Assembly: GCA_964019135.1 (NCBI GenBank)
Contig: OZ025260.1
Span: 24,112,254 to 24,176,253 of the forward strand
Direction of reading: 5' to 3'
From: Arenicola marina
Taxonomy: Eukaryota; Annelida; Polychaeta; Arenicolidae
Length of the DNA: 64,000 bases
Shown here: positions 1 to 64,000 of the stretch, piece by piece
Layout: every line of letters starts with the position of its first letter
Numbering within the stretch: the stretch's first letter is position 1
Notes under the pieces: generated by a model
The model's input: the letters and a program-made list of their open reading frames with translations, nothing else
What the model was told of the DNA's origin: nothing
The model's database searches: none
Made by a program: the position numbers and the translations under genes

Positions 1-63867
<63,867 letters not shown>

Positions 63868-63870
<3 letters not shown>

Positions 63871-64000
63871 CTAACCCATACACTCTGTAGGCTAACCCAT
63901 ACACACTCTATAGGCTAACCCATACACACTCTGTAGGCTAACCCATACACAATCTGTAGGCTAACCCATACACTCTGTAGGCTCACCCATACACACTCTG
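63868..64000 (+). repeat. 22-24-bp repeat, at least 6 units
   Basis: Units of aggctaacccatacacactctgt run to the right edge of the window. Confidence 0.92.

Overview
The window is one contiguous piece of a eukaryotic (metazoan) chromosome. It holds a single recognisable gene on the minus strand, the homologue of Furry (fry/FRY), the very large HEAT/armadillo-like scaffold that works with NDR-family kinases in cell morphogenesis. I rebuilt 47 exons by hand from 63645 down to 1. Every internal exon is bounded by AG/GT, and all 46 junctions keep the reading frame. Together they encode about 2,520 residues, matching the known Furry sequence from roughly residue 440 of the vertebrate protein to close to the C-terminus. 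The N-terminal exons lie beyond the right edge and the last C-terminal exons beyond the left edge. I see no other protein-coding gene, tRNA, rRNA or CRISPR. Nothing looks bacterial. The many compact exons, tRNA-like SINE scraps and MITEs suggest an invertebrate, possibly a lophotrochozoan, but the species cannot be fixed from this sequence.

Layout in transcript order (right to left): exons w1-w2 (63.6-62.9 kb); a 33-bp minisatellite (62.4-59.4 kb); w3-w15 (59.2-48.9 kb) with a 28-bp array, a 44-bp array, a polypyrimidine array at w11 and a 37-bp array at w12; a 9.7 kb intron with a ~98-copy 59-bp array (45.0-39.2 kb) and a possible 12-nt microexon; w16-w28 (39.2-27.2 kb) with a 44-bp array, a 54-64-bp array and a 38-bp array; a ~112-copy 57-bp array (26.3-19.9 kb); w29-w35 (19.9-14.4 kb) with a 21-bp array; a ~100-copy 36-bp array (13.7-10.1 kb); w36-w47 (10.1-0 kb).

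The most striking feature is that the minisatellites are anchored on exon-intron borders. At about a dozen junctions the repeat unit is itself a copy of the splice junction, with the end or start of the real exon plus its GT or AG. The acceptor of w16 is repeated ~98 times, that of w29 ~112 times and that of w32 ~25 times. The donor of w25 is repeated ~22 times, that of w11 ~16 times and that of w24 ~5 times. Six other borders are duplicated once or a few times. For w29 (57-bp unit) and w32 (21-bp unit) the unit is a multiple of three and stays open in the exon's own frame, so upstream acceptors could add 19-residue or 7-residue modules to the protein. In w16, w24 and w25 the copies lead straight into stops.

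Mobile DNA in the introns: three copies of a ~380-bp MITE with TTAA ends, three or four of a second MITE with GGGGCCGTATTC-type ends (one inserted inside a SINE), a 571-bp foldback element, a truncated LINE 3' end with target-site duplication just past the w16 donor, and about ten tRNA-like SINE fragments, mostly in the gene's orientation.
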